DNA of 64,000 nt from Mytilisepta virgata (Eukaryota; Mollusca; Bivalvia; Mytilida; Mytilidae), in contig JAPWFG010000019.1 in the NCBI GenBank assembly GCA_028015205.1, positions 3,348,001 through 3,412,000 of the forward strand, in the 5' to 3' direction. Numbering within the stretch: position 1 is the first letter of the stretch; the number at the start of each line of letters is the position of its first letter. Below, in pieces: positions 46,268 through 57,527 of this stretch. A program made the translations under genes and the position numbers. The notes beneath the pieces were generated by a model that made no database searches, was not told the origin of the DNA, and saw nothing but the letters and a program-made list of their open reading frames with translations.

Positions 46268-47304
46268 ACAAGAGGCTCCCAAGAGAATGAATCGCTCACC
46301 TGTCATATTTTGTATAGATCTTGCATCAATGATTATTTTTGCTATTTAATGTATACCGTGGAAATTTTCTCCTTAATATTGACCTGTACAGCTAAAATAT
46401 AGAATCCTGAACCCAAATAGATATGGTTGCTAGGGACTATTTCATTGGTTGCTATGGACTTTTTCAAAGGCATTGACTCTTGACCTCCATTTTGACTTGA
46501 ACAGGTAAATTGTAGGTCCTGAACCCAAATATATCTGGTTGCTAGGGGATTTTCCATCGGTTGCTGAGGATTTTTTAAATGACCTTGATCCTTGAGCCTC
46601 CATATTGACTTGTACAACTATATTATAGAGTCCTGAATCTAAATATATCTGGTTGCTAGGGACTTTTTCATCGGTTGCTATGGACTTTTTCAATGACCTT
46701 GATCCCTCCATTTTACATGTACCGCTACCATTTAATTTATTTCAAGTTATGCTCTAAACATCAAACCATTATTTTCTGTTTACATATAAATAATCTTTTA
46801 AGGGCAAAAACTCCTATAAGGGTTCAATTGACGATATTGGTCATGTTGACTTATTTGTAGATCTTACTTTTTTGAACGTTTTTGCTGTTTACAGCTTGTC
46901 TTTATCTATAATAATATTCAAGATAACAACCTGCAAAATTTCCTTAAAATTAAGAATTCATGGGCAATAACCCAACAAAGGGTTGACCGATTCATCTGAA
47001 AATTTCATAGCAGGTAGATCTTGACCTGATGAACATTTTTACCCAAATACAGTTTTGATCTAAATTCTTCAGTTTTTGAGATATAAGCCAAAAACTGCAG
47101 TTTACCCCAGCCATGTTTCTCGACGGACAAGAAAATAAAACATGAACTTTATTCTAGATACCCTAGGGATCAATCAGACTATGTATGGCTGTAATTGGTT
47201 CAGTGGTTTCAGAGAAGATCTTTGAAAAAGTTTATGATGGACGGACGACGGACACCAAGTGATGGCAAAAGCTTACACGTCCTTTTAGGACAGGTGAGCT
47301 AAAA
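46268..47304 (+). mobile_element. Family F1 element, complete, GGTTGCTA core type
   Basis: 5' GGCTCCCAAGAGAATGAATC with box GCTCACCTG, internal tandem units with TATCTGGTTGCTAGGGACTT, a GGGCAATAACCCAAC block shared with other copies, GGACGGACGACGGACACC, and the 3' hairpin CGTCCTTTTAGGACA followed by GGTGAGCTAAAAA. Confidence 0.85.
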
Positions 47305-47655
47305 AGAAGTGGGGTTCCCGTTACCCTACCTACTCTAAAGATATTTTGGACATTTTTCAATAAGCATTGTTAAAGTCAAAATGTCTCTACCATTTGGTTT
47401 CAATGAAAGGTAAAATGCAGATACTTCAATTAGTTTAGTAACTGACCTAATCCCTAAAATACATCTCTTCACAGGTTTTGAGGATCTTACTGCTTATAGT
47501 TATTAATGAACCTGGACTCTGGGCTTCTAATATTTGATTAGGAAATATACATGTATTTGAAAAAAAGTAGCAAAATTTCTTGCATACTTGGAAAAGCTTG
47601 AAATTACATGTTGTTTATGTTAGTTAAGTATTCCTTACAAACTGTTTATACATAC

Positions 47656-47795
47656 CTGATCAATCCATTCTGTTCAATAATAAAGTTTTTCAAAGAAAAA
47701 TATAATGGAGACCAAACATGTGCCGGTATATGATACATGGCTTGAAGATCCATCTCAGATAAACCATTGTTAGATAAACAAATGGCACACATAGT
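47656..47795 (-). CDS. Exon 11: winged-helix-like region with GLSEMDL motif
   Basis: 140 nt, residues about 438-485. Acceptor AATTTTTGTAG, donor AG-GTATGT. Peptide TMCAICLSNNGLSEMDLQAM and HVWSPLYFSLKNFIIEQNG. The GLSEMEL-type motif is typical of the region after the NTPase in nephrocystin-3-like and related STAND proteins. Confidence 0.9.
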
Positions 47796-47997
47796 CTACA
47801 AAAATTAAAATTTACATACTTTAATACAAAATACTTTTTTCAACTTAATAAAAAAAATATCAATAAACTGAAAGGCTGTAATATTTCTGCATTAAAACTA
47901 AAAAATGTCTATTACATCTTTCCACAAGGTATCTACCATAATGTATCAACATTTCCCTTTAACACTGAACAATCAGAATAAGATGTTATAATTCATA

Positions 47998-48431
47998 AGG
48001 CCAATTAAAATTAATTGATAGATTTTCATCCCCGCCCGCCCCTCGAAAATCGTGCCGCCCCGATTTTTTTATTTTCTAAAATTTACGATTTCCGGATTTT
48101 GTTCATCTCCGTTACCGGTATCCGTGTCAATAATTTCGTTTTTGTTAACTTCCTGTAACAATTCAACATGGTTTTCGTGATTCGACTATTTTTGTGACCT
48201 TTAGATGTCTTTTGGTCAGCTTAAGTCTGCAGAGATTGGAGTTGAAATTTCTATTGTGCATGTTTCTGGAATAAAAACATATATAAGCCATTTTATAACG
48301 TTTACATATTAATAACACCTTACAAAATAGTTTCATATGAAATAAAAAATAAAAAATAAAATCCTCCCACCTGCCCCATTTTTTTCAAAAAGTTGGATGA
48401 AAATCTACTAATTAATTTTAGTTGGCCTAAT
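47998..48431. mobile_element. MITE with about 35-bp inverted ends
   Basis: Ends GGCCAATTAAAATTAATTG and AGATTTTCATCC on the left, and their inverse on the right (GGATGAAAATCT, ATTAATTTTAGTTGGCC). No ORF. Internal CCCGCCCGCCCC near the left and CCTCCCACCTGCCCC near the right. Confidence 0.75.
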
Positions 48432-48780
48432 GGGTCATCAAGAAGATTACTAATATTCATAATTTAATATTTTAAAAAGCTCCATGCCTTGATTTTGTTG
48501 ATAAAGCAAAAAAAGTTTATTTTGTACTATGTTATAAAGTAAGTAAATGTCTACAGATGAAACTGCAAATGGTGAGCATATACCAATTTGAACATGTGTT
48601 CAGTAAGTATGAAAACATTGTGCAAATTTGAATTATACAGGTTAAAATCTTTATTAAGAGTATATAATATACATATTCTACACATTTACTCATCTGCTAA
48701 TAAAAGATTATTCATAATATATGATATCTACTTGTACAAATTAAACAACATGTGCATACATTATTGCCTGTACATTATAC

Positions 48781-48865
48781 CTGTTCAGTAAGATTATCTG
48801 TGTATTCTTTAACGTTATAATCATCCTCGAGTCTCTGTAGTACTTTCTCAAATAGTTCAACAACA
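48781..48865 (-). CDS. Exon 10: helical segment after the NTPase
   Basis: 85 nt, residues about 410-438. Acceptor AATTTAACAG, donor CAG-GTATAA. Peptide VVELFEKVLQRLEDDYN then KEYTDNLTEQ. The LFEKVLQRLEDDY wording matches the pattern of the family after the P-loop domain. Confidence 0.85.
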
Positions 48866-49833
48866 CTGTTAAATTATTTATACATAAATTCAACTTAATT
48901 TTAAATTAACATTATCGACTATAACTAATTGTTCTGGTTTAGAGGTACAACTACAATGTATTTATTTTATAGTATAGTTTATTTTCAAATCATATTATCA
49001 TTATATCTTTTTTAACTCTTTTTTTCTTCCCTACTTCTATTTATTCTAATAACAGACTTTCTAATGGTATTTAAACCACAACTTAAATCAAGCCTGGGCA
49101 TAAAATTAGTTTAGAAGAAATAGATCATTGTAAAAACAGTGCAAATTGGAGAATTTGCAATGACAAGATACATGCCTGACAATGCAATAGTTTCAACAAA
49201 AATCAGGTGAAATTGAATAGGTCAGAACATCCTGTCTAATGCAAGAGCTGTACTTCATGATATTTCAATATTTAATATTAAATGAAGATTGGACAAAGGA
49301 TACAGGAGCTGGTTTTGACACACTAAACCATATGTTCCCCAAAACTTATAAATACCAGTATTGAGGAGTCATATTTTTTAGGACCAAATTTTGTCATTTT
49401 TGTGGGAGCTGCAGAACCACAAATTTGAATAAGCTACAAATTACGTGTTAAAAATTCTAGCATTATGCATAATATAGCAATTGATACTAGTACAATACAG
49501 ATTGAGTACATGACATTTCAAAGTTAAAAGTAGAAACATTTCTTAGCTTTAATGGAGCTGTAGATTAACCTTGTTTGCTACCTTCTCTTTTTTCCTTGGG
49601 ACTTGTGTGGAAAGTATAGCCCAATTATACTGGACGGAAACATGTATCTGTGTGGTAAAGGATACAAAACTGGCAGTATAGTCACCAGCCTGGCTACTAT
49701 TACAGAAATTTCATTAGCTCAGGCAAAAATGTAGTTATAACGGGCCTCTGGTTTACTTAACCAAGAAAATTCATAACCACACATTTATCTAAAAGTTAAA
49801 ATACATAGAATGCATATAGATAAAAACACATAC
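48866..49833. other. Intron, nothing recognised
   Basis: AT-rich sequence with no exon candidate, known element end or simple repeat of note. Confidence 0.5.
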
Positions 49834-49901
49834 TTCTGTGATGAGATCAAATCATCAATCTTTTTATCTAACAGTCTAAAATATCCAAAAACAACCAATT
49901 C
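49834..49901 (-). CDS. Exon 9: segment after the NTPase
   Basis: 68 nt, residues about 388-410. Acceptor ATTTTGTAG, donor AA-GTATGT (phase 2). Peptide ELVVFGYFRLLDKKIDDLIS. Nephrocystin-3-like proteins have an ELR-FG segment at the matching place. Confidence 0.83.
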
Positions 49902-50316
49902 CTACAAAATATAAACAAAAATACAATCACTTGAATGATATTTAACTGTCTGTCAAACCTTACAATCTCACAACCAATGCACATACAGAGAAATTTTTTA
50001 TGAATTTTAGAAATTTTAGAAAAATTTTTTTAGAAAAAAACAAAATAATTCCATCATCAAAATATCCTGGTCAAAATTTAGTGGTGTGAGGACTTTTTAC
50101 ACCATTCTGTAAATTTTCCTTTCATATGAAAATTATCAAAAGTTTAATAATTTGTGTTTTTTCAATTCTAACAATATTACAGAAATACCCTTTTTCACTT
50201 CTACCAACATTAGATCCAACCTAATATTAACACACATGGCTTATGATGGTAGGTGTCTATAAGAAGAGACTTAAATTTCTGTTCTGAAAAGTTGAACATG
50301 GACAAGTTTTACTCAC

Positions 50317-50421
50317 ATTAAGTGTAATTTTAAGATACAGTGGATTCTTGGTTTCTTCAGCAGCTATTATCCTGTCTAACTGATTTGGAGACAATTCTTT
50401 ACCACTATGTCTCAGGGTTAT
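50317..50421 (-). CDS. Exon 8: segment after the NTPase with NPLYLK motif
   Basis: 105 nt, 35 codons, residues 353-387. Acceptor TTATTTGTAG, donor AAT-GTGAGT. Peptide HSGKELSPNQLDRIIAAEET, then KNPLYLKITLN. A NPL(Y/F)L motif at the end of the ATPase module is common in STAND NTPases. Confidence 0.88.
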
Positions 50422-50934
50422 CTACAAATAATGACATTTTTTTTTATGAATAAAAAAGTTGGTAATTTTTTTTTTAAAACTTAATAAGAAAATAAATCCA
50501 TCTTTGGAAAAAAATAAAACTATTTCTTTGATTGTTATATTGAGGTTTTATCTCATTTTTTGAGAAACTGTGTGATATTATATTCTGGCCATTAGTTTTG
50601 AAAGTAGTTTGAAATTATCTCCATCTTACTGCAATCAGTCAATCCTTGTGTCGGTTAAGATCAGAGTTTAATACATCTGACCTAGAGTAGGGTTCAAACA
50701 GCCTACATGTTGGTATTTGGAAATTTCTGGCAAAAGTATACCAAGAGATAATAGCATAAAATAACAGGATATAGTCATATGAGATCCATCATCAGCCATA
50801 ATACCTTGTCATTTTGTACATGTATTAAAATGCTATTTAACAATCTCTATATACATGTATAAGACTTAAGGAAAAAATATGTATATGTAGTTTATTCACA
50901 TATCTATGTGATCAAGGAGTACTAAGAATCATAC

Positions 50935-51096
50935 CTCACTTAATTCTCTCTGTTTCTCTGCAGACAGTGGTAAGATTTCTAACTGTGTAAAATGTCTCTC
51001 ATTTATAAGTTCTTTTATATTATCTTGATCTGTTGACTTAGTACTAACTACAACCCTTACGCCAGAAGGAAGTTGTGTTGGCAACCAGAACATCGG
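50935..51096 (-). CDS. Exon 7: NTPase domain, sensor region
   Basis: 162 nt, 54 codons, residues 299-352. Acceptor CGTTACAG, donor GAG-GTATGA. Peptide WLPTQLPSGVRVVVSTKST, then LEILPLSAEKQRELSE. The WLP..LP.GV.V..ST pattern is the usual post-Walker-B segment of nephrocystin-3-like P-loop domains. Confidence 0.9.
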
Positions 51097-51211
51097 CTGT
51101 AACGAGTTTTACTAGAAAATACAGCATTTAAAAAACCACAGGCAATCAACAATTGCAGACTTTGCTTTGTACCTCAATTGACTTAATAAAAAAATGGGTC
51201 AAAGACACAAA

Positions 51212-52603
51212 TGGCCGGGTTGCTGGGTGTTTATTGTAGTGGTGACAAAGGTGATTACAAGATCATATTGCACATGGGAAATAATTCTTGAAATAATTCC
51301 ATAAAGTGAGGTGCACATCTTCAATATATATAGAAACATTCTATGAAGTTTCAAGGATGTGGGTGAAAAACTGTAGGAGGAGTTGATTTCACAAAATAGG
51401 TACCCTCTATTGAAGATGTCAATAAAAAACGACTAAGTTCCAATGTTTGGAAAAATGGGAAATAATTCCTGAAATAATTCCATAAAGTGAGGTGCACATC
51501 TTCAATATATATAGAAACATTCTATGAAGTTCCAAGGATGTGGGGGAAAAACTGTAGGAGGAGTTGATTTCACAAAATAGGTACCCTCTATTGAAGATGT
51601 CAATAAAAAACGACTAAGTTCCAAAGTTTGGAAAAATGGGAAATAATTCCTGAAATAATTCCATAAAGTGAGGTGCACATCTTCAATATATATAGAAACA
51701 TTCTATGAAGTTTCAAGGATGTGGGTGAAAAACTGTAGGAGGAGTTGATTTCACAAAATAGGTACCCTCTATTGAAGATGTCAATGAAAAACGACTAAGT
51801 TCCAAGGTTTGGAAAAATGGGAAATAATTCCTGAAATAATTCCATAAAGTGAGGTGCACATCTTCAATATATATAGAAACATTCTATGAAGTTTCAAGGA
51901 TGTGGGTGAAAAACTGTAGGAGGAGTTGATTTCACAAAATAGGTACCCTCTATTGAAGATGTCAATAAAAAACGACTAAGTTCCAAAGTTTGGAAAAATG
52001 GGAAATAATTCCTGAAATAATTCCATAAAGTGAGGTGCACATCTTCAATATATATAGAAACATTCTATGAAGTTTCAAGGATGTGGGTGAAAAACTGTAG
52101 GAGGAGTTGATTTCACAAAATAGGTACCCTCTATTGAAGATGTCAATAAAAAACGACTAAGTTCCAAAGTTTGGAAAAATGGGAAATAATTCCTGAAATA
52201 ACTCCATAAAGTGAGGTGCACATCTTCAATATATATAGAAACATTCTATGAAGTTTCAAGGATGTGGGTGAAAAACTGTAGGAGGAGTTGATTTCACAAA
52301 ATAGGTACCCTCTATTGAAGATGTCAATAAAAAACGACTAAGTTCCAAAGTTTGGAAAAATGGGAAATAATTCCTGAAATAATTCCATAAAATGAGGTGC
52401 ACATCTTCAATATATATAGAAACATTCTATGAAGTTTCAAGGATGTGGGTGAAAAACTGTAGGAGGAGTTGATTTCACAAAATAGGTACCCATTTTCCCC
52501 GCCCGCCCGCCGCCGCCGCCGCCCGCCCGCCCGCCGCCCGCCCGCCGCCCGCCCGACATTCACCATACTATAACCCGGATTTGCACTCTGTGCAACCCGG
52601 CCA
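51212..52603. mobile_element. Element F5: 12-bp TIRs, seven 181-bp repeats, GC-rich tract
   Basis: Ends TGGCCGGGTTGC and GCAACCCGGCCA. Seven tandem units with exactly 181-bp spacing (GTGAGGTGCACATCTTC at 51306, 51487, 51668, 51849, 52030, 52211 and, with one change, 52392) differ at only a few sites. A CCCGCCCGCCGCCGCC tract spans 52498-52556. A hairpin TTGCAC-TCT-GTGCAA (52581-52595) lies just inside the right end. Only 115 bp separates it from exon 7. Confidence 0.85.
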
Positions 52604-53766
52604 AAAAATGATATGCATATATTCTGGTAATTAAGTCAGTGTGCTAATTCTTGTTGGATGCTTGCCTCTTGACTAAGATACATCTGCATAAATGATAACC
52701 CTATATACCCTATATACCTCAGATGTAAAACTTAATGAAGCATAAATTGAAAGTTAAAGTGTCCTATTTTGGATGGGATGTTGTCAAACTCACAAAGCTG
52801 CATCTCATTACCAAGTTGCATGATTGTAGGTCTCATAATATCTAAAATCTAAACCTAAACATAAGTCAGTCAAGAATCAACAAAGATCAAAATGATCTAC
52901 TTTGGATGGAATAGGGTCAGATTCCCCACAGACACATAGCCATACCAAGTTAAATTACTATAGGACTCATAGTACTTGAGAATTACACTAAGACACTAAA
53001 CTTAACCAAAGCAAATGAACTCTCCAATATGGATCAAGTGACCTCCATTTTTGGGTAGGAAGTAAGACTTCTATACTGCAAGTTATCTACAAGTTAGATT
53101 TTGTGGGTCAATTAGTTTTAGAGACTTTTCTGCAGACACAGATAAGCAAGCCAGGGATACTACAGCAGACCCTCATCAACTGCCAAGATGTAAGCCAAAA
53201 ATTAGAAGTCCCATCTGAAATTACTAAATTTAATGACTGTACTCATATACCTTTGCAGTATACACTATTTACCTATAGTTAACATATCAGTTGGTGGAGA
53301 GTGAAATTATTCTCCATTTTATTCCACAATTTTCATCATGTTTAGGAGATAGAGATTGTGACATTATTTTATATTTTTTAAAGTTTTCCCATATTTTATT
53401 GAAGATGATGGATATAAACAAGTTCTATTATGAAGTCCTACATACCATTCTAACTGAAACATTATAAGATAAGATAAGATAATTTTATTGACCAATTTTG
53501 GGCCCCAAGGGGCATAAAGATAACATACATAAGAAAGAAGTTCCAAATCAAAGAATACACACAAAATATATAGACAATCATATCAAACAATAACAAAATA
53601 TACAATATCAAAATAGAATTTCGATGTTGCAGCTGGGAAGTTATATTACAAATATCTTGTTAAAGATTACAAAAACATTTCTACGTTGGTGTGTTTAACA
53701 AAATAATGTAAAATGTGTAAATTTTCAAACTTAAAGGCATATGATCTTTTAAGTACTTTTTCTTAC
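52604..53766. other. Intron with possible repeat at 53462-53600
   Basis: A GATAAGATAAGATAATTTTATTGACC block then GGGCCCCAAGG may be the end of an interspersed repeat; no second copy is present here. The rest is unremarkable AT-rich sequence. Confidence 0.45.
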
Positions 53767-53972
53767 CTTTTCTACTTTTGTAGATTTCCTTATTTTATCT
53801 ACTCCATCTACCACCAAAACTGGAATTTTACCAAGTTTGATAGCTTCCTCAAAACAAACTACAAGTTGGTTAACACATTCTGAAACTTCTTTCACCTCAT
53901 CTTTCTTTATAGTTTTATCATCAATCAAGCTATCAATTTCTCGTATTAATCTTAGGAGTATATCTCTAATAT
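53767..53972 (-). CDS. Exon 6: NTPase domain with Walker B
   Basis: 206 nt, residues about 230-298. Acceptor TCTTTACAG, donor AAG-GTAAGA. Begins NIRDILLRLIREI, joined to ...HFVGQAEEST of exon 5, then LVVCFEEAIKLGKIPVLVVD with Walker B VLVVDGVDKI around residue 285. The acidic DGVD pair is consistent with magnesium-dependent NTP hydrolysis. Confidence 0.92.
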
Positions 53973-54309
53973 CTGTAAAGAATGATGTCTTTAAGATATA
54001 GTTCATGACAATGAGGGCATATTGCAATATATGGACTTATAGGTCAATCCAATAACAATACATAAACTGATGTAAAGCTGAGGTGACCTGACATTTGGCC
54101 TAAAGTGTTATGAACTATTTCTCATATTATACTTATAAATCATTTGTAAACTACTGCAGTTGTAGCAATACAAAATGAGCATGCCAAAAGAAAAGCATGT
54201 CATTCTGCAGATAAGATAGATGGATAAATTATTGTTTTTTAATGTCAAGTGGCAATTATTAAATGCATATGCTGGTATGATATGAATATGAACCCTAATT
54301 TGTACTAGA

Positions 54310-54563
54310 CCAACAAGCTAAGCTGGATTTTTAACGTGCTAGCGCACGAGGTAACAGTCCACAGGAAGATGTATCACCCAATTCAGACACACTATACTGA
54401 CTCCGAGCCGACCAGTCCTTTGCTCTAACTCCTAGATGCCAAGTGATTGGTGGTGAAGCAGCAAATACCAATTTTACAGTCTTTGGTTTGACCTAGCCAG
54501 GGATAGAACCTGTGTCCTTCTGCACTCGAGGGGATCACACTACCACAAGACCAGCGAGGTGGT
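54310..54563 (-). mobile_element. Second tRNA-derived SINE type (probable)
   Basis: On the minus strand the start reads CCACCTCGCTGGTCTTGTGG (A-box-like TGGTCTTGTGGTAGTG) and then GGTTCTATCCC (B-box-like, 54500-54510). Body to about 54310. No relation to the SINE at 39721. Limits are approximate. Confidence 0.55.
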
Positions 54564-54696
54564 TTCTGCAGATAAGAAGCAGAAATGAGGAATACTGGTA
54601 TGCATTTTCCACTTTATCATCATATTTTAAGAATCTTTTTCATCAGTAGTTTTCTGTAATTGTTTGTCAGTGAAGAAAACCAATTCTGGCCACCAA

Positions 54697-55950
54697 GTGT
54701 TAGGTCACAATGACGGCATGTTTCTGTTTTTATAGCTGACTCAATTTGCAATGGGCTTGCCCTATGTCATTCACATCACTGATGATTGAGGTGTGTTAAG
54801 CATTGTTCATTACATGGTCTTCCGCCACGTGACGTTTTCTTGTCGTCTGCCATTTTAGTATCATTGGAAAAAGTAAATAAACAAGAAGATGGGTAGAAAA
54901 GGTCAGGAACTCTCAACGGTTGTAAAAAATATGATTATGCAATTGTTCAAGAATGGGTAATCTCATCAAAAATTGGTGACATACTTAAAATCCCTAAGTC
55001 AATAGTTATTGATGTTGTACCTGAGTTTTCAGAAACAGGCTCTGTATAAAATAAACCGAGAAGTGGCCGACCATCATTTGTGAAACCGTGCGATTACCGT
55101 AAGCTGGAACACATTGTAAAAACAAGTAGTAGGAACTCTTTGTGTGAAATAACAAACAAATATAAAAGAAGAAAATGGTGTTCCTGTAACTAAACGTACC
55201 ATTCAGCACCATTTACATAAACAAGGGTACCACAGGCATGTTTTTAAGGAGAAATTGGTCATCAGGGAGGTCGATCGTAAAAAAAGACATGTTGGAGAGA
55301 AAAAAGGTGATGGACGGTTTATAGGACTGGAAAAAGTCATGTTCTCAGATGAGAGGGGTGGAGATTGGACATCCGCGGACATCAAAACCCAAACACCAAG
55401 TCATGACTTGGGGGTATATTTGCTGGAATGGTGTCGGTACACTTGCTACTTGCTAAAGTAGAAGGCAATACTAGTGCAGTTAAATATCAAGAGATACTTG
55501 AGCATTTGTGGCCAGTGCTAGCTCGACATTTTCCGGGTGATGATTATTTTTTCAGGATTTTATCGCTCCATACGGAATTAATGGTATTAGCTGGCCTGCA
55601 CAGTCTCCAGACCTTAATGCGATAGAAAACGTGTGGTTATTTATCAAAAGAAAACTTCAATCAAGTACAAATGTACTGGGATGATAAAATCTAAAACTGA
55701 ATTGTTCCAAGAAATCAAACATATTTGGGTCAGTATTACACCTGCCTACATTCAGAGCTTGTACAAGTCGACTCCAAAAAAAGAATATTAAATGTAATAA
55801 AGCTGTAAGGACACCTTACAAAGTATTAGGGGTTAGTTTTTATTTCTATTGTATTCCATTTGTTTATTTATTCATAGCACACGTACGTTTGAACTTTGCT
55901 CTTTTCATTTTCAAAGGTAAACATGCATGCTGTCATTGTAACCAAATACT
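54697..55950 (+). mobile_element. Tc1/mariner-like transposon, decayed
   Basis: Imperfect inverted ends: AAGTGTTAGGTCACAATGAC at 54695-54714 against the reverse complement of GTCATTGTAACCAAATACTT at 55931-55950. A broken transposase lies between them. Exact limits and the TA duplication were not clear. Confidence 0.7.
54890..55790 (+). pseudogene. Tc1-like transposase pseudogene
   Basis: Fragments in several frames: MGRKGQELSTVVKNMIMQLF, IGDILKIPKSIV, KPRSGRPSF (GRPR-like), VPVTKRTIQHHLHKQGYH, KVMFSDE (first catalytic D region), YQEILEHLWPVLARHF, and ISWPAQSPDLNAIENVW (second D and final D/E region). Frameshifts and stops separate them. Once a cut-and-paste transposase, now dead. Confidence 0.85.
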
Positions 55951-56361
55951 TTTTGCATGTCTCTGTACAAGGTGAAATTGATTAACATATATGTTTGTTC
56001 ATATTCAATTTTGATCATTATCTTTAATACACAATATTTTTGCAATATATGAAAATTTCATGATAAACTGAATACATAACAAACAGTAGAAAATCTTTTA
56101 ATATTATATCCTTACTTGATTGCCTAAAAATCATGATGACTGCCATATCAATTCATTCATTACAATATTTATCAACACAAGGTGAATTTAAAATGTTTGC
56201 ATCAATATAGTTAAAACTTTTTCCAATAATTCGAGGCTTTTTCTAAGTTAAAAAAATTTGGATGATTTTCATAAGCTCATGAATGATTTAGGTATTGAGT
56301 ATTCTAATTGTGATAACTTTACCAAAGAAAAATCCCTCTGGAATTTGAAATAATATCTTAC

Positions 56362-56511
56362 TTGTACTTTCCTCAGCCTGTCCAACAAAATGATAAAGAA
56401 CAATCAGGTCAGAATAACAAATGTCTGACTTAATTTGTTTTACCCAGTTACATAATAAGGCAGACTTTCCACTTCCTGCTTGTCCAGTAATGAGATAATG
56501 TACAGGGTTCT
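56362..56511 (-). CDS. Exon 5: NTPase domain with Walker A P-loop
   Basis: 150 nt, residues about 180-229. Acceptor TTCACTTTCAG, donor A-GTAAGA. Peptide NPVHYLITGQAGSGKSALLC, then SDLIVLYHFVGQAEEST. GQAGSGKS is a Walker A motif. HFVG followed by a ST pair is a hallmark of nephrocystin-3-like STAND domains, as I know the family. Confidence 0.95.
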
Positions 56512-56699
56512 CTGAAAGTGAAAAAGTTAAAAAAAAAATCAGATTTACATCCCTAACCAAATATAAGAGTTTTCAACTTTCACTGAAAGTCCTTAAATTA
56601 TTGACTAAATATATCACAACTTTTCAAAAATTCAAAATTATTTGTCATTCCCTACATTTGAATACAGCTTGATTGTATCTTATTAATGACTATTTTCCT

Positions 56700-57523
56700 T
56701 GAATATTACTTTGGATTTTCACAAACTTTGGTTCCAACTGGCTTTGTAGTTTCATATAAGAAGATTTTTTAAATTCACCCCCCCTTTTTTCTATTTTTAG
56801 TAACAGCAGCCATGTTGGTTGGAAGTCGGGGATGCCAGACATAATTTTGGAAGGGGGCCACCCAAGGACCATTCCACCAAAGTTTGGTCTCAATTGGCCT
56901 AGTGGTTTGAGAGGAAAAGATCTTTAAAGGAAATTTTACGCTGGATGCCGTCTTTAAAGGGCAAAAACTCCCATAAGGGGCCAATCAATGATTTTGGTCA
57001 TGTTGACTTATTTGTAGATCTTACTTTGTTGAACATTTTTGCTGTTTACAATTTGTCTTCATCTATAATAATATTCAAGATAATAACCTAAAACTGCAAA
57101 ATTTCCTTTAAATTAACAATTCAGGGGCAATAACCCAACAAAGGGTTGACCGATTCGTCTGAAAATTTCATGACAGGTAGATCTTGACCTGATGAACATT
57201 TTTACCCCATCAGTTTTGCTCTAATTGCTTTATTTTTTGAGATATAAGACAAAAACTGCAGTTTACCCCTTTGTTCTATTTTTAGCCATGTCGGCCATGT
57301 TGGTTGGCAGGCGGGGTCATCGGACATAATTTTTAAACTAGATACACTAATGATGCTTGTGGCCAAGTTTGGTTAAATTTGGCCCAGCAGTTTCAGAGGA
57401 GAAGATTTTTGTAAAAGTTAACGGATGACGACGGACGACAGACGACGGACGACGACGGACGACGACAGACGCCAAGTGATGGGAATAGCTCACTTGACCC
57501 TTTGGGTCAGGTGAGCTAAAAAG
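56700..57523 (+). mobile_element. Family F1 element, 5' truncated
   Basis: Core unit from 56700 (TGGTTCCAACTGGC, TTTCATATAAGAAGATTTTT), a block shared with 24100-24700, a long GACGACGGACGACG tract (57425-57470), and the 3' hairpin GACCCTTTGGGTC with AGGTGAGCTAAAAA. Confidence 0.8.
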
Positions 57524-57527
57524 TTGT

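Noticed and set aside
52324..52566. 80-codon minus-strand ORF with an Arg/Gly-rich start
   Set aside because: The AGGRRAGG stretch is the GC-rich tract of element F5 read through, followed by its 181-bp unit.
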